A DNA stretch of 64,000 nt, taken from Proteles cristata cristata. Taxonomy: Eukaryota > Chordata > Mammalia > Carnivora > Hyaenidae. This document shows positions 10,825 to 21,470 of this stretch, one piece after another. The notes below the pieces were generated by a model that did no database searches, had not been told where the DNA came from, and was given only the letters and a program-made list of their open reading frames with translations. The position numbers and the translations under genes are program-made. Where the stretch lies: contig JAESUZ010003171.1 in NCBI GenBank assembly GCA_017311185.1, positions 434,001 to 498,000 of the forward strand, given 5' to 3'. The first letter of the stretch is position 1; each line of letters begins with the position of its first letter.

Positions 10825-11280
10825 TCAATTCCCATCTGGATTACAGCTGTCATGTCCAAGTCTGGGCCCCGGCTCCAGGCTCTTGTACTTCCCCGTTCTT
10901 TTCTGCAGAGCTCTCCTCCATTCAGACCTGACCATGAGCCTGCCCTGCAGTAAACTGTTCAGTGGCCCTCTGGTGATGCCCATGCTCCTCGGAAGGACTC
11001 CCTATGCCACTGATGATGCCAGCCTGGCTTCCCTCTGCCTGAACCTTCCATCTCGCTTCCACACGGGAGAGACCCAGGGATGGCCAAGGCACTGCGTTCT
11101 TCCGTGTGGTGTCTTTCCATGTGACGCCCCCATTATCACCCATGCTTTCCCCACTGCCCATGACTTAGCTAAGTCCTTAGGACTCAGCTCCAACTTCCCC
11201 TCCCAGGAGGGTCCCCAGCCAGTCAGTTTGCATCCTCAGCACCCAGCGCCTGTCCAACAATGGCACCCAGCACGCCCATG
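10825..11280 (+). mobile_element. LINE-2 (L2) relic, 3' part
   Basis: CATCTGGATTACAGCTGTCA, then CAGTAAACTGTTCAGTGGCC, then GGACTCAGCTCCAACTTCCC and CTCCCAGGAGGGTCCCCAG follow the order of the L2 ORF2 C-terminal coding region and 3' end. It is heavily diverged with many stops. The frame at 10883-11281 is a chance product of this relic. Confidence 0.6.
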
Positions 11281-11454
11281 ACAGTGGCTGGCTTCCACAC
11301 CACCTTGCGCAGACAGATCCTGAACTTGCAAAGGTACGTGCTACATCTCACGCATTTTCTCCACAGCCCAGGGTCTGTGGTGGAGCCAGAAAGACAAGGG
11401 AGGCTCCGTAGACATTGCCTGAAAGACTGAGTTGGTTGGTGCATGAAATTGTAC

Positions 11455-11456
<2 letters not shown>
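11281..11456. other. Unique sequence
   Basis: A short unique segment between the L2 relic and a GT microsatellite. Nothing is recognised in it. Confidence 0.5.

Positions 11457-11490
<34 letters not shown>
11457..11490 (+). repeat. (GT)17 microsatellite
   Basis: An uninterrupted GT dinucleotide run. Its length and purity make it a likely polymorphic marker. Confidence 0.97.
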
Positions 11491-11491
<1 letters not shown>

Positions 11492-12000
11492 CCACACACA
11501 TATCTGTAGATGACCTGGTTGTGTATCAGGCTGATTTGAGGTATTGATTGGAAAGCCCAAACACTTCCTTTCCACAGGGTGCCTACTTAAACCATTAAAA
11601 AAACCCTTTCAGTTATGACTTTTAAATGTGGTCGGTGCCATTTCTCTATACTTTGCCTCCATTGTTATCCCTCCTATCTAATAATCTGACAAAGATCTGT
11701 GGGGAGTAGAATGTTCTATTCACGAAAATGGTTTGAATTTTTTGCAGGAAAATTCACTTCTCCCTAAATCAATAAGGCAGTCCACACTCCTTCCTCAATT
11801 GCCGATAGCATGAATACCTATTCCTCCCAATGGCAGAACTTAGGGAGAGATGGCTGGGAAGCGACGCAGAGGACCTAGGACTCTCTGGAAGTAGAAAGAA
11901 TTAGAGATCCGAAGAGGCAGAGGCACAGATCAGGTGCAGGGCTCCTCCAGGGACCCACAGCTGCTTTGCTAATGGAGGCTTTTCTAAAAGACTATGTGAG
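11491..12000. other. Unique sequence, no gene recognised
   Basis: About 510 bases with no recognised repeat or gene. It ends in the left target-site duplication of the next SINE. Confidence 0.5.
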
Positions 12001-12246
12001 GGGCGCCTGGGTGGCGTCATTTAAGTGTCCGCCTCAGTCAGTTAAGTGTCCGCCTTTGGCTCAGGTCATGATCTCACAGTTTGTGGGTTCAAGCCCCGCG
12101 TCGGGCTCTGTGCTGACAGATAGCTCAGAGCCTGGAGTCTGTTTCGGATTCTGTGTCTTCCTCTCTCTCTGACCCTCCCCTGCTCATGCTGTCTCTCTCT
12201 CTCTCTGAGAAATAAATAAAACATTAAAAATTAAAAAAAATAAAAA
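12001..12246 (+). mobile_element. SINEC_Fc-type SINE with duplicated head segment
   Basis: A forward copy from GGGCGCCTGGGTGGCG to an A-rich tail with AATAAATAAAACATT. TTAAGTGTCCGCCT occurs twice (12022-12035 and 12042-12055), with CAGTCAG between the copies. The A-box region is therefore partly tandem-duplicated. Flanks AAAAGACTATG and AAAAGACTGTG form a near-perfect target-site duplication. Confidence 0.93.
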
Positions 12247-13642
12247 TAAAAGACTGTGCATTGTCGCAGAATTGTACTTGTCAGAGCAAGTCTATCAAAG
12301 AGATGGGTCTTCAGTTGTGTTTGGATCAGGGTGGCTTGATGGGCGAGGGGGTGGGGGCCAGCCTCCATGGCTTCAAGGACAGGAGTAGACAAGACTTTCA
12401 GATGTCAGGAGTCCAACCCGAGAAATCACAGAAGTGTTTGAGTTTTTTTTTTTCTCAGAGCTTGTTTTATGTTGATGACAATATGGCAGAGTCGGTATAC
12501 TGGGAATAGAAAATGGCAGTGTTCATAATCACAAGGGCCAGGTCTCAGCAGAAGGTTTCCGAGGTGATTTCTTTGAGTATTAGACCGGGTCTCTGGCTCC
12601 TGCCACCGACTTTCAGTTCCTAACGGGTTACACTGAGGTTCATGGCTGCTCTAGGAACTTGCAGCTTAACGTCATTTTTGCCCACTTTACTCAAATTCGT
12701 ACTCAGCTTTGTCATACAAAGGACAAACTCAGTGGGTCTGAGCGCCCTCACTGGGGTTTTATTGATTTGACACTTGGAAGCCATGAACAAGGGACAAAAC
12801 TGTAAGAGAGACCTAAGCATGACGTATTCCCATGTGATCTTTGCATTGTGCTGTTTTATCAGGTAAAGAACAATCTATTAGTCCTGAGTAAGCAAGGGAT
12901 ATTTAACTCTCAAATTTCATCTCTCTTTCTCTTACACACATACACGTACTTTTATGGTAGGAGGCTCTAATTATAGAAATATATAGATGAAGCTCTATAG
13001 TTTTTGCGTTGGGGCATGGGCAGTTTGGGTGATAGGTAAGCGTCAGGTTGGGTAGTGTGGTAGCAGCTACGGAGGCAGCCACGGGGCATGTCTGCCCAGG
13101 GAGAGAGGGCAGGAGCAGGCCTTGGCATTCTTTCCAGGACTTACACATGGAGCACACAGCAGAGCCAGGAGCAGCTGTGCTTGGGAACCAGCTGGGCGGA
13201 GACTGAATATATGTGGATAAGGCTGGGCGAACACCACCATCACTGGAAGAAACATCCTCTAGTGGTGGACGGAACGTGGGCTGTGCCAGAAGCCCTGCAG
13301 GAGCTGCTTAAGAAACACACTTGGACTTGGTTTGTCATTGGCTGCATGAGACGGACCTTTTATTGCACCCATGCCCGGAGCGTGGCCGTAACTCTTTGTG
13401 CTGTGAGACAAAGTAGAGATGTCGGGGCTGTCCTGGCCACCTTCCAAGGGGACTTACATGCAAACATAAAGGAAGGCTTCACATTTGAGCTCACGGTATT
13501 GCAGGGAACTAGGAAAGTCGTGTGTGGGTCATGATCCAAAGTGACTTTAGTCTATTAGCTTAAAAATTGAATCTTAGAGATGCTAGAGGTTGAAAAATGG
13601 TCGTAGGCAAGTTCTTTAGCTTGCTACAAGGATATAATCTAT
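12247..13642. other. Unique sequence, no gene recognised
   Basis: About 1.4 kb. It contains a 148-codon forward frame (13088-13534) with no signal peptide, domain or repeat pattern I recognise, and two competing reverse frames. I see no splice or promoter context. It is treated as non-coding. Confidence 0.5.
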
Positions 13643-13780
13643 TGAGGCAGCATGGGATGCAGGGAAAACCACTGCCTTTGGAGCCAATGTGCCAGAGTGA
13701 GTGAATTTGTCAAAGGGTAATAATCCTACCTGCTCACACTCTACCTCCTTCTGTCACCAAGGGACCTTTAAGCAAGTTCA
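13643..13780 (+). mobile_element. Possible MIR fragment
   Basis: GCAGCATGGGATGCAGGGAA, ACTGCCTTTGGAGCCAATGT and AAAGGGTAATAATCCTACCT follow the order of a MIR core (the start 'agcatgggctctggagcc' and later 'ggataataatacctacct'). Divergence is high, so this is tentative. Confidence 0.4.
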
Positions 13781-13893
13781 AACAGACTGTCAGTAGAATG
13801 TTGTCTTAGAAGAGGTAAGGGCTGGGCTAAAAAGCCACAGATCTGAACCTTTATCTGGGGGGTTACACATTTGTATAGGTTAAAAACTCTTTG

Positions 13894-14027
13894 GGGGCGT
13901 CTGGGTGGCTCAGTCAGTTAAGCATCTGACTTCGGCTCCCTCTCTCTTTCTCTGCTCCTCCCCTGCTTGTGCACACTCTCTCCCCGTCTCTCTCTCTCAA
14001 AAATAAATAAATAAACATTAAAAATCC
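13894..14027 (+). mobile_element. SINEC_Fc-type SINE with internal deletion
   Basis: The head GGGGGCGTCTGGGTGGCTCA runs to GACTTCGGCTC, then jumps directly to CCTCTCTCTTTCTCTGCTCC and the tail AAATAAATAAATAAACATT. About 100 bases are absent, including the GGTCATGATCTC block and B box. Confidence 0.93.
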
Positions 14028-14250
14028 TGTTTGCTGCTTTACTGGTAGCAAAGCACAGAAACCTACAGTTTTGTAATTGTTTTATTAGAAACTAAAACTT
14101 GAGGAGAACTGTCTAAAGTTATGATCTTGTTACACACTTTAAAAAAGCCCTTGTTATGTGTTTAGGGTTCATAAAATTAATGAAACTACAAATCATCTGA
14201 AATGACAGAATTCTATTTCTACTTGGCATGATGTTTCCATGATGTCCTTT

Positions 14251-14462
14251 TTTTTTTTTAATGTTTTATTTATTTCTAGGAGAGAGAGAGACAGCGTGAA
14301 CAGGGGAGGGTCAGAGAGAGAGGGAGTCACAGACTGAAACAGGCTCCAGGCTCTGAGCTGGCAGTCAGCACAGAGCCCGACGCGGGGCTCGAACCCACGA
14401 ACCGCGAGATCATGACCTAAGCGAAAGTCGGACGCTTAACCGACTAAGCCACCCAGGCACCC
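14251..14462 (-). mobile_element. SINEC_Fc2-type SINE (young)
   Basis: A reverse copy with Fc2-type marks: CTAGGAGAGAGAG at the tail side, ACAGACTGAAACAGGCTCC, CGAAAGTCGGACGCTTAACC and CTAAGCCACCCAGGCACCC. It is flanked by a perfect 16-base duplication, TTCCATGATGTCCTTT at 14235-14250 and 14463-14478. An intact duplication and a near-consensus body point to a recent insertion. Confidence 0.95.
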
Positions 14463-14478
14463 TTCCATGATGTCCTTT

Positions 14479-15214
14479 TGAAGGCGCCACTGGACAGTTG
14501 AGAAAAGATCCTTGAGAGCCAGGAAGGAATTGTCTTATTTGGACAGGGTGGCTAAGAACAAGAGAGACAGAGATGCACACACAGAGAAAATGCCATGGGA
14601 GCTCCCCTCGATGTCATGAACATTTGCTAAGTGTCTAATTTCTCATTGAAATTTCATGCCGAACTCCACGATGTGGCTATAGTGTGAGCCATTCTGGACT
14701 GCTATTCTATTAGCAAAATGTGGAAAGTGTGACCTGCTCACACGCTGAGTGGGCAGAGGCTTGGTTCTTCTCACGCTAGTGCGGGGCCCAGGGGGAGGAG
14801 GAAGGAAGTGGGCACTGACATTATCATAAGGATGTGCCCTTCTTCACACTTACAGGTAAGCGTGCGCTGGGAGTGAAGTGCAAGGGTTGCTTCGCCGGTG
14901 TTTGGTGAGTCTGCACTGGCTGAGTGCAGTGAGTAGTGTGAGAAGCTTCTCTGCTCAGCCCACCCCGGGGACTGGACGGTTGTAGGGAGTCCAGCTGCCC
15001 CCAGACTCTCCGCCTCGGAGTATGAGCTTCCCTCTAAATATAATATTTATGGTGCCACAGAAGGGTCGTGGCTAAAGCGATTCGGTTCCTGTGTGCTGAG
15101 TTTAAAAGTGTAATTGTGGCACCTTTTAAACCACTTCCTCCCAAATCTTCAGCAGAAGGGAGAATGATGTAGAAAACGAACATCGCACAAAGCAAAGCAT
15201 CGTCCGGTCTTTCC
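14479..15214. other. Unique sequence, no gene recognised
   Basis: About 735 bases free of nameable repeats. The segment CTAAATATAATATTTATGGT through TTTAAAAGTGTAATTGTGGC (15034-15121) is AT-rich against a mixed background and could be a conserved non-coding element. That is only a compositional impression. Confidence 0.45.
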
Positions 15215-15314
15215 TATTATGAGGTCTCTGAAGCCAGGAACTGTGTTTTCTTGACTTCAGGATTCTCAGGCTCCAGCACAGATGGCATATAGCAAGTCCT
15301 CAGTGTACCCTTGG
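15215..15314 (+). mobile_element. L2/MIR-class 3' end relic
   Basis: TCTGAAGCCAGGAACTGTGT, CAGGCTCCAGCACAGATGGC and ATATAGCAAGTCCTCAGT match the 'gggcagggactgtgt ... cctggcacatagtaggtgctcaat' ending of L2-class LINEs. It leads straight into a GGAA-rich repeat. Confidence 0.6.
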
Positions 15315-15380
15315 TGAAGGAAGTAAAGAAGAAAGGAAGGAAGGAAAGAAGAAAGGGAGGAAAGAGAGAAGGAAGGAAGA
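15315..15380 (+). repeat. GGAA/GAAA-rich tetranucleotide tract
   Basis: An imperfect all-purine GGAA/GAAA/GGGA microsatellite directly after the L2-class 3' end. It has been extended and interrupted by mutation. Confidence 0.9.
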
Positions 15381-17290
15381 CGTTTTCACTGTATGAACAG
15401 AATGCACCAAGTTCAAAAGCGTGTATTGGCACAGTTAAAGAATGCGTGGAAAGCGATCTGTCTACAATGGATAGTAATCTTATTCCCTCGCAAATTCAGT
15501 CCAGCCTTCGCTGGGTATTGAAAGTGTCCGGGCATCTGAAGGATTGTTGTCCATCAAATGGGAAGCAGAGAAGCGGTGCACCTGCAACACAGGCTGCTCT
15601 GTGTCTTCACAAGACCTTGGGCACCAGAACCTGCCGTCCGCGGCCCCTTTCAGAGTGATTTTCCGGGATGAGCTGCCCCATTCATCCCAAGCCCCCGCTA
15701 CTCTGCTCACAGCTGATTGGAGCAGAGATGGGCATGTGATCAAGAAGACATCTGCTATAGGCTGATCAGCAGCCAATGAGGTGGCCTGACGTGGAGCCCT
15801 GTCCAATAGGAGATGATTATACTGGGTGGTGGCCACTCACCTGGTCTCTTCCCTCCCTGGAAGGCGGCGTGAGCCAGACAGAGGTAGTAGGAGGCACGAA
15901 AGTCAAGGGGGGCACAGGAGGACAGCAAGCAGGACCCTTGCGGGAGGAGGGGAGAAGGGAGCAGAGCAAGGAGCGGATGGGGGCAGGCAGAGTTGTAGAG
16001 GTGGAGAGGCTGGGTCCTAGACATGGCCGACTTCCTGCCCTTGGGTCCCCAGAGCCACCAGACCCCATTGGTGCTGATAAATCTTGCTGACGAATGAGGC
16101 TTCTGTTCCCAGGAAGCCTAGCTGGGTGGCCACAGGCGACCAGCCTGACTTCCTGGGACCTCAAGGAACCCAGTGCCTGCATTTCACTTCTCTAGGCCTC
16201 GGTGTCTACACAGCAAGCCAGGCTGGTCTAGAAGCAGCACTAAGATGTGAATTCAGGGTTCTGCAAGCTGTGGGGGAATGGCGGACTCTGGGAAACAGAA
16301 CACTTTGCCTCTGCCTGGGAAGGAATTTATACTCAAGTTGGGTGTATATTAAATTGTCAGGCAGGGAGTCAGGGGAAGGCCTCTGAGACAGCAGTCCCAG
16401 AGACGGTGCTGCGTGTTGAGTATGGCTGAGATGGCAACGTGGAAATTGCCTCGCAAAAACGGACTCCTGGAGTAGCACAGGCCTGCACCAGGCCAGGGAA
16501 GGCAGCCTGGGTCTCTGCAAATCTGTGGGGGCTTCCCGATGCCCACAGGTGGAAGCAAGATGCTTGGAACTTTCAGAACAACCCGAGGGAACAGTGAGGG
16601 CCCCAGAATGGCATTTCTTGGCTTGGATGATAGCTGTGATCTTGGATGTTCCCTAGAGCCCTGTACTCAGAACATGGGGACCCATGGATTCTGATGGAAG
16701 ACGGACCGCAGTGTAAGAAGCTTTGGCCAGGTATACAGTTTGCAAAGTCTGCAGCATTCACACAGTGAGGATCTGTCCCAACCTCATGAACAAAATCGAA
16801 GCAGGGTCTGGATCTGTAGAGGTAGACAGCCGTCTGCCTGGTAAGCATGTAGGAACAAGAAGTTCTTGGCCAGGCTCAGCTCTGGTGTTGAAAGGGAAAT
16901 CTGGAGAGAAAGCAGGTGAAAGGCTACTTGGACGATGTTAAGGAAGAATGTGTTTCCCAGAGCTCCCTGTTCCTTTTCATCATGTGAAGCACCTATTACT
17001 TGCAGAAGGAACAAAGGAACGCTGTCACTGTGGTGTGTTTTATAGTGAGCCCTCGCAAAGTAAGAGGCTACACTCTAAAGAGTCACTGGGATCCTCCGAT
17101 TGTCAAAGCAGGGGCTGGCCCCAGTCTTCACTCTCCTCTGCCTCTGAAACATCTGATATCATTGCGCTCACTCCTGTGGAATGATCTCTTCTTCCCCGGT
17201 TGGATTTTATCCCACTGGAAACAGGGCTGGACCGCTGAGCCTGTGCTAAATGACTTCAGAGCATAGGGCTGTGCCTTTCGATCTGAGATC
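15381..17290. other. Unique sequence, no gene recognised
   Basis: About 1.9 kb with no SINE. Overlapping frames on both strands (for example 15817-16182 - and 16084-16386 +) lie in moderately GC-rich sequence and show no family signature. Confidence 0.5.
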
Positions 17291-17306
17291 AAAGATGGCA
17301 TGCCTA

Positions 17307-17524
17307 GGGGCACCTGGGTGGCTCAGTCGGTGAAGCGTCTGACTCTAGATTTCAGCTCGGGTCATGATCTCATGGTTCATGAGTTCCAGCCCTGGATTGG
17401 GCTCTGCACTGGCAGTTTGGAACCTGCTTGGGATTTGCTCTGTCCCTCTCTCTGCTCCTCCCCAGCTTGCTCTCTCTCTCTCTCTCTCTCTCAGTAAATA
17501 AATAAACTTAAAAAAATAATCTTA
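17307..17524 (+). mobile_element. SINEC_Fc-type SINE with perfect target duplication
   Basis: A forward copy from GGGGCACCTGGGTGGCTCAG to AGTAAATAAATAAACTTAAA. The 16-base duplication AAAGATGGCATGCCTA flanks it perfectly (17291-17306 and 17525-17540). The boundaries are exact to within the A-tail. Confidence 0.96.
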
Positions 17525-17540
17525 AAAGATGGCATGCCTA

Positions 17541-17915
17541 AAGCTAGTTTTCATGAATGTTTAAAACCATCTGGGGCCTGGGAAATACATAAGATACTGC
17601 GACCAACAGAGTTAAACATGGATGTCCTCTGCAAACTTATCCTCAAAGACTGGCACACGGAAGAGGAATCACTAGAGGAAGACAATCTCTATGTCAAGGA
17701 CGTACCAGGCCATCCCTGAGAATGTGTTCCTGGTTTGTTTGTTTTTCCCCTTTGTTTAGTTGAGCACAGTGATGTTTCCCCAGAAAGGGGAGCTTCTGGG
17801 ATCCCAATGAGACAAAACTGTCACTCTACAGTGCTGTTTGCTTGGGCAAAATGAAACTGGCTTTTTACAAAACCAAGAAGCAGCTGAAGTAGAAGCGGTT
17901 TCATTGGCTCTTTTC
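17541..17915. other. Unique sequence, no gene recognised
   Basis: About 375 bases. The short forward frame at 17534-17719 starts inside the duplication and is not supported as coding. Confidence 0.5.
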
Positions 17916-18145
17916 TTTTAAAAATTTTTTAAGTTTATTATTTTGAGAACGAGAAAGGAAGAGGGTGAGTGAGCTTGTGACATGGGGGAGGGGCAGAGAG
18001 AGAGGGAGAGACAGAGAATCCCCAGCAGTCTGTGCCCTCTTAGCACAGAGCCTGATGTGGGGCTTGATCTCATGGACTGTGAGATTATGACCTGAGCTGA
18101 ACTCAAGAGTCAGACACTTTATTGACTGAGCCACCCAGGTGCCCC
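17916..18145 (-). mobile_element. SINEC_Fc-type SINE
   Basis: A reverse copy that runs from TTTTTTAAGTTTATTATTTTG through the GA-rich block to GAGCCACCCAGGTGCCCC. Several substitutions in the head (ACACTTTATTGACTGAG) mark it as an older member. Confidence 0.92.
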
Positions 18146-18194
18146 TTGTTGACTTTTTTCTAGTTGGTCACGATAGCTCGAAGCTTCTGGTATG

Positions 18195-18266
18195 GACTGT
18201 GTCTTTCCAGAGCTTGGCATTTAGTAGGAACCCAATATGTGTCATTTGTTGAATGCATAAATGAAA
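18195..18266 (+). mobile_element. L2/MIR-class 3' end relic
   Basis: CTTTCCAGAGCTTGGCATTT, AGTAGGAACCCAATATGTGT and TTGTTGAATGCATAAATG match the common 'ttggcacatagtaggtgctcaataaat...ttgttgaatgaataaatg' ending of L2-class elements. Confidence 0.7.
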
Positions 18267-19044
18267 GTAACACACTTTGTCCTTGTCTCCTGTGGCTCTG
18301 GCTTATCAGGTTTGAGACTGTCTGTAGCCGACAGAACACCAGACTCCGTGCCGTCATGTGCCTCATACGGTGGGGTGTGTGAGGCTCTGGTGATGATGTA
18401 GGTGAAGGGGCTGTGCACACCAGGAATCGCTGTCCCAAGCGAGGGGCTGTGCATAAGCTGTAGGGAGAGAAGGCATGGCTAGGTCTGCCATCTCCCTAGT
18501 TTTGAAACGTTTCTTGCCTCTGATGTTTGTGATGGTGGACGGAAGGCCTGGGATTCCTTCCTCAGGATTGGGGGCAACCACTTTTCCTTTCTGGACTTGT
18601 GTCCCTAGCCCTTCAGCCACAGCCTAGGGTCACGACCCCATGCCAGGGCTGTGGGCCACAAGGCTGGCACAGGTAAGTGCATCTGAGCAGTGATGCAGGT
18701 GAGGTGGGAGCAGTTGACGTATCTCAGGACTCCAGGAGTTTCACCAGGGAGCAGAGTGACACTCCAGCCAATTCTAATATGTGCTGATCAGTAAAACACA
18801 GAGACTGCGAGTCTGCCAGAGAAACAAATCTCCATTCCTCCAAGACCTGTGTGAGACCTCCTTGTAGATCTCAGAAAAGCAGTGACTGGCTTAGTTGATC
18901 AAAAATCAAGATAAACAGAATTTTCTAATGCTACGAAAGGAGCAGAAATTACAAGAAAGAAGGAATAGAATCAAAAGGAGCTTGGCTAACTTTTATAGTC
19001 CCTGGTTGTCTATTTCTGGAAAATCTATGCTCAGTGGCATCATG

Positions 19045-19046
<2 letters not shown>
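18267..19046. other. Unique sequence, no gene recognised
   Basis: About 780 bases without repeats I can name. No gene. Confidence 0.5.
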
Positions 19047-19091
<45 letters not shown>

Positions 19092-19093
19092 AA
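19047..19093 (+). repeat. (CA)n microsatellite
   Basis: An almost pure CA/AC run of about 23 repeats, broken by an extra A near 19080. A probable polymorphic marker. Confidence 0.97.
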
Positions 19094-21244
19094 GGTTCTC
19101 AGAGAAGGCAAGGAAAAGCTGGCCCCAGGGATAGAAGATGCGTTTCTGAGACTTTTTCTGTGTTCTCGAAGTCCTGCAAATCTTCAAATGCTGCCTGAGC
19201 GCTTTTCATCTGTAGTTGAAAGTGTTTTGTTTTTTTTTTTAAAGAAAAACCAAAGATAAAGCAGGGAGAGGCCAGGTTTTCTTTACAACAACACACTGGG
19301 TTTGGAGAACCAAATCTGTGTGCACTTTGTCATGATAGGCAATTAATGGGAAGAAGGACCTGAAGCCACCATGTTTTTGATGGCCATAACTGGGAAGACT
19401 GCAAAGGCATCCTCTGTGCCTTGGGCCAGGAAGGAAGGACAGCCACCTCAGGTTCCTGCTCAGCTCACAAGATGCCATGCTGAGTGAGGGGTGCTACCAC
19501 GGGGCCACGCCTGGAGCGAGAGGGATGGAGAAGAGGACGTGGTGTGGGTCCCCAGAGTCCAGTGGTCAGTCGAAAGAAGGCTGCTTCTCACACAGCTCCT
19601 GTTGGCCCTTGGTGGAGCCATCGATGTTTGGGGACCTTTTGTTGGGTGAGCGCTTCGTGCTGAACGCACAGGCTGTTGGAAGTCTTCACTCCATGTCTGC
19701 GAATGGTCACTTAGTAGAGACGGAGAGGGAAAATAAGTGCCCAGCGGGGTTCATTTCATGAGATGCCTTTGGATGAAGCCTCCTTTGGGTTCTGTGGATG
19801 GATGGACAGCACCACGGCTCCTTTATCTGGAGGTGATATGCACCCGGAGGCTGCATGGGGATCGAGGGACATAAGCTTGTCCAACTCTTCACTCTCGGTG
19901 GTGGCTTCCATTACGACCCGGGCAGAGCCATCATTAAAAATGAACAAAAGCATAAAATTGACTCCAAGAAAATAAACAATACCACAGACGATTGCTCATT
20001 CTGTGTCAGAAATGAAAGCCTGGATGCTGTTTTATAATAAACACAGGGGAGTGTGAGGGCATCCATTGATAGACAGACGGTGTGGGCCACAGACCCCAAT
20101 GTCAGAGATGCACCCTGCCCTGGGAATCGGGCTGGCTTGCCGCCCAGAGAGATGATGGCTCATGTGTGTGGAAACAGAAGCCCAGTCCGGGGAGGGGGCT
20201 CTGGCCCCCAGAGCATGCCCACAGCTCTCCGTGCCTTCCCCCCGGGAGGGCAACCCCCTGGCATCGAGGCTGCCTGGCCGGCTTCACAGCTATGCACTGT
20301 GTACAGAGCCGATTGTCGAGGCTGTCGTAAGTGCCCTTAAAAGGGTGATAATCTCATTTATTGTCTAAGCAATCATTGCATATTACAGCCTTGTATGAGG
20401 TCACACATCGTAATAATCGGCTGGCTTGAGCCCAGGTGGTCAGACCTGATATTCGAGTCCACCACAAAATGTTTCCCTTAGCAACCGATTCTTAATGAAA
20501 ATAATAACGACCACCACCCCAGGGCCTTAGAATCTCACATCTCGGCCTTTGAGTTCTTTGGATTCAAGGTCCCTGCCTTTGCTCACCTCCTGTGAGTGAC
20601 TGTCTAGCATCGTGTAGGGAAGTGGTGGCTTACAGGGCCTAAGTAGGCAGGGGGAGGGTGTGGAGGGTGGTGAGAGACGGGTCCCTGCATCTGCTTTGGG
20701 CGGCATGCTTTACCTGGCCGTGGTGGGGGGAGTTTCGGGGCGGCTGGCTCTCCCTGGCTCTCCTCTCAGGCTTCTGGGCGTGAAGCCCTTGATAGAGTGG
20801 GAATGTGAGGGCATGGAGCTGGGGGGCGGCGGGGGTGGAGGTCGCCGTGAACCTCACTGTTTGCAGACATTTTCAGGGCCGATGCAGAGTGACTTCTCGG
20901 GTTCCTACAGCTGTATTGTCTTTCCACCCAAAGCGTGTGCTGAGGTCGGTGTGTTTGCAGCGCGGGGGGAGTGTACGGACTCGCGGGAGCTGTTTGGGGG
21001 GCGGTTACCTTGTGCAGGTGCTGTAAATGCTACCTCTGCCTTCAGTTCTTAAAATAAGTCTGCATGGTGTGTGGCTGGTAAACCGGCCCTCAGAGGGGGG
21101 AGTGTGGTGGGAGTGGGGAAGAAGCCCTGATGTGCAATGTTTGCCGATTTCCACGGTAGAAATGCACCCATAGGGCTGATTTCAAGCCTAGCGGTTTAGC
21201 CAGCCCACAAAGTCCCCGAATATTTACCAGGCAGCTCTCCCGAG
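19094..21244. other. Unique sequence; conserved-element candidate near 20335-20460
   Basis: About 2.1 kb with no transposable element recognised. Composition changes from AT-rich (19950-20050, 20335-20420) to GC-rich (20640-21010). The stretch containing TTTATTGTCTAAGCAATC and TTGCATATTACAGC is balanced, repeat-free and looks like a conserved non-coding element, but conservation cannot be tested here. 20818-20846 is very G-rich. Confidence 0.45.
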
Positions 21245-21390
21245 CCAGAGGCGCCGGCTCATTTAATTAAGAATCATTTGCTAAGTATTTGCGATCCTGC
21301 AGGCGAGGAAATTGAGGTGCAGAGGTCATGCAGTAAGAACAGAACCCTAGTCTGAGCCTTCTACTTCACGGCCTCCTGGTTACCATGTGC
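21245..21390 (-). mobile_element. MIR relic
   Basis: GAGGAAATTGAGGTGCAGAG, GTCATGCAGTAAGAACAGAA and CTTCACGGCCTCCTGG follow the reverse complement of the MIR core ('gaggaaactgaggcacagag...ggtcacacagctagtaag...'). It is diverged but in order. Confidence 0.6.
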
Positions 21391-21434
21391 CCCTCAGCAG
21401 CGAGCTGGTCTGAGTTCAAGGCTGGGAGGAGGTT

Positions 21435-21470
21435 ACCCCCCACTTAGCCCCCTAACCCCAACCCCCTTCC
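21435..21470 (-). other. G-quadruplex-capable run (minus strand)
   Basis: On the + strand, C-runs of 4-6 bases (ACCCCCCACTTAGCCCCCTA then ACCCCAACCCCC) give four G-runs of four or more on the - strand, with loops of 2-6 bases. This fits the usual quadruplex rule. It resembles telomere repeats only loosely. Confidence 0.6.

Noticed and set aside
13088..13534. 148-residue forward open frame in unique sequence
   Set aside because: No recognisable domain and no exon signals; competing reverse frames. Conservation in other carnivores would be needed to revive it.
17307..17380. tRNA-like segment with A- and B-box-like words
   Set aside because: It is the tRNA-Lys-derived head of a SINE, repeated many times here, not a functional tRNA gene.
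20800..21010. Possible CpG island promoter
   Set aside because: G-rich with some CpGs, but by eye CpG density is not sustained, and no recognisable first exon follows. An observed/expected CpG calculation would settle it.
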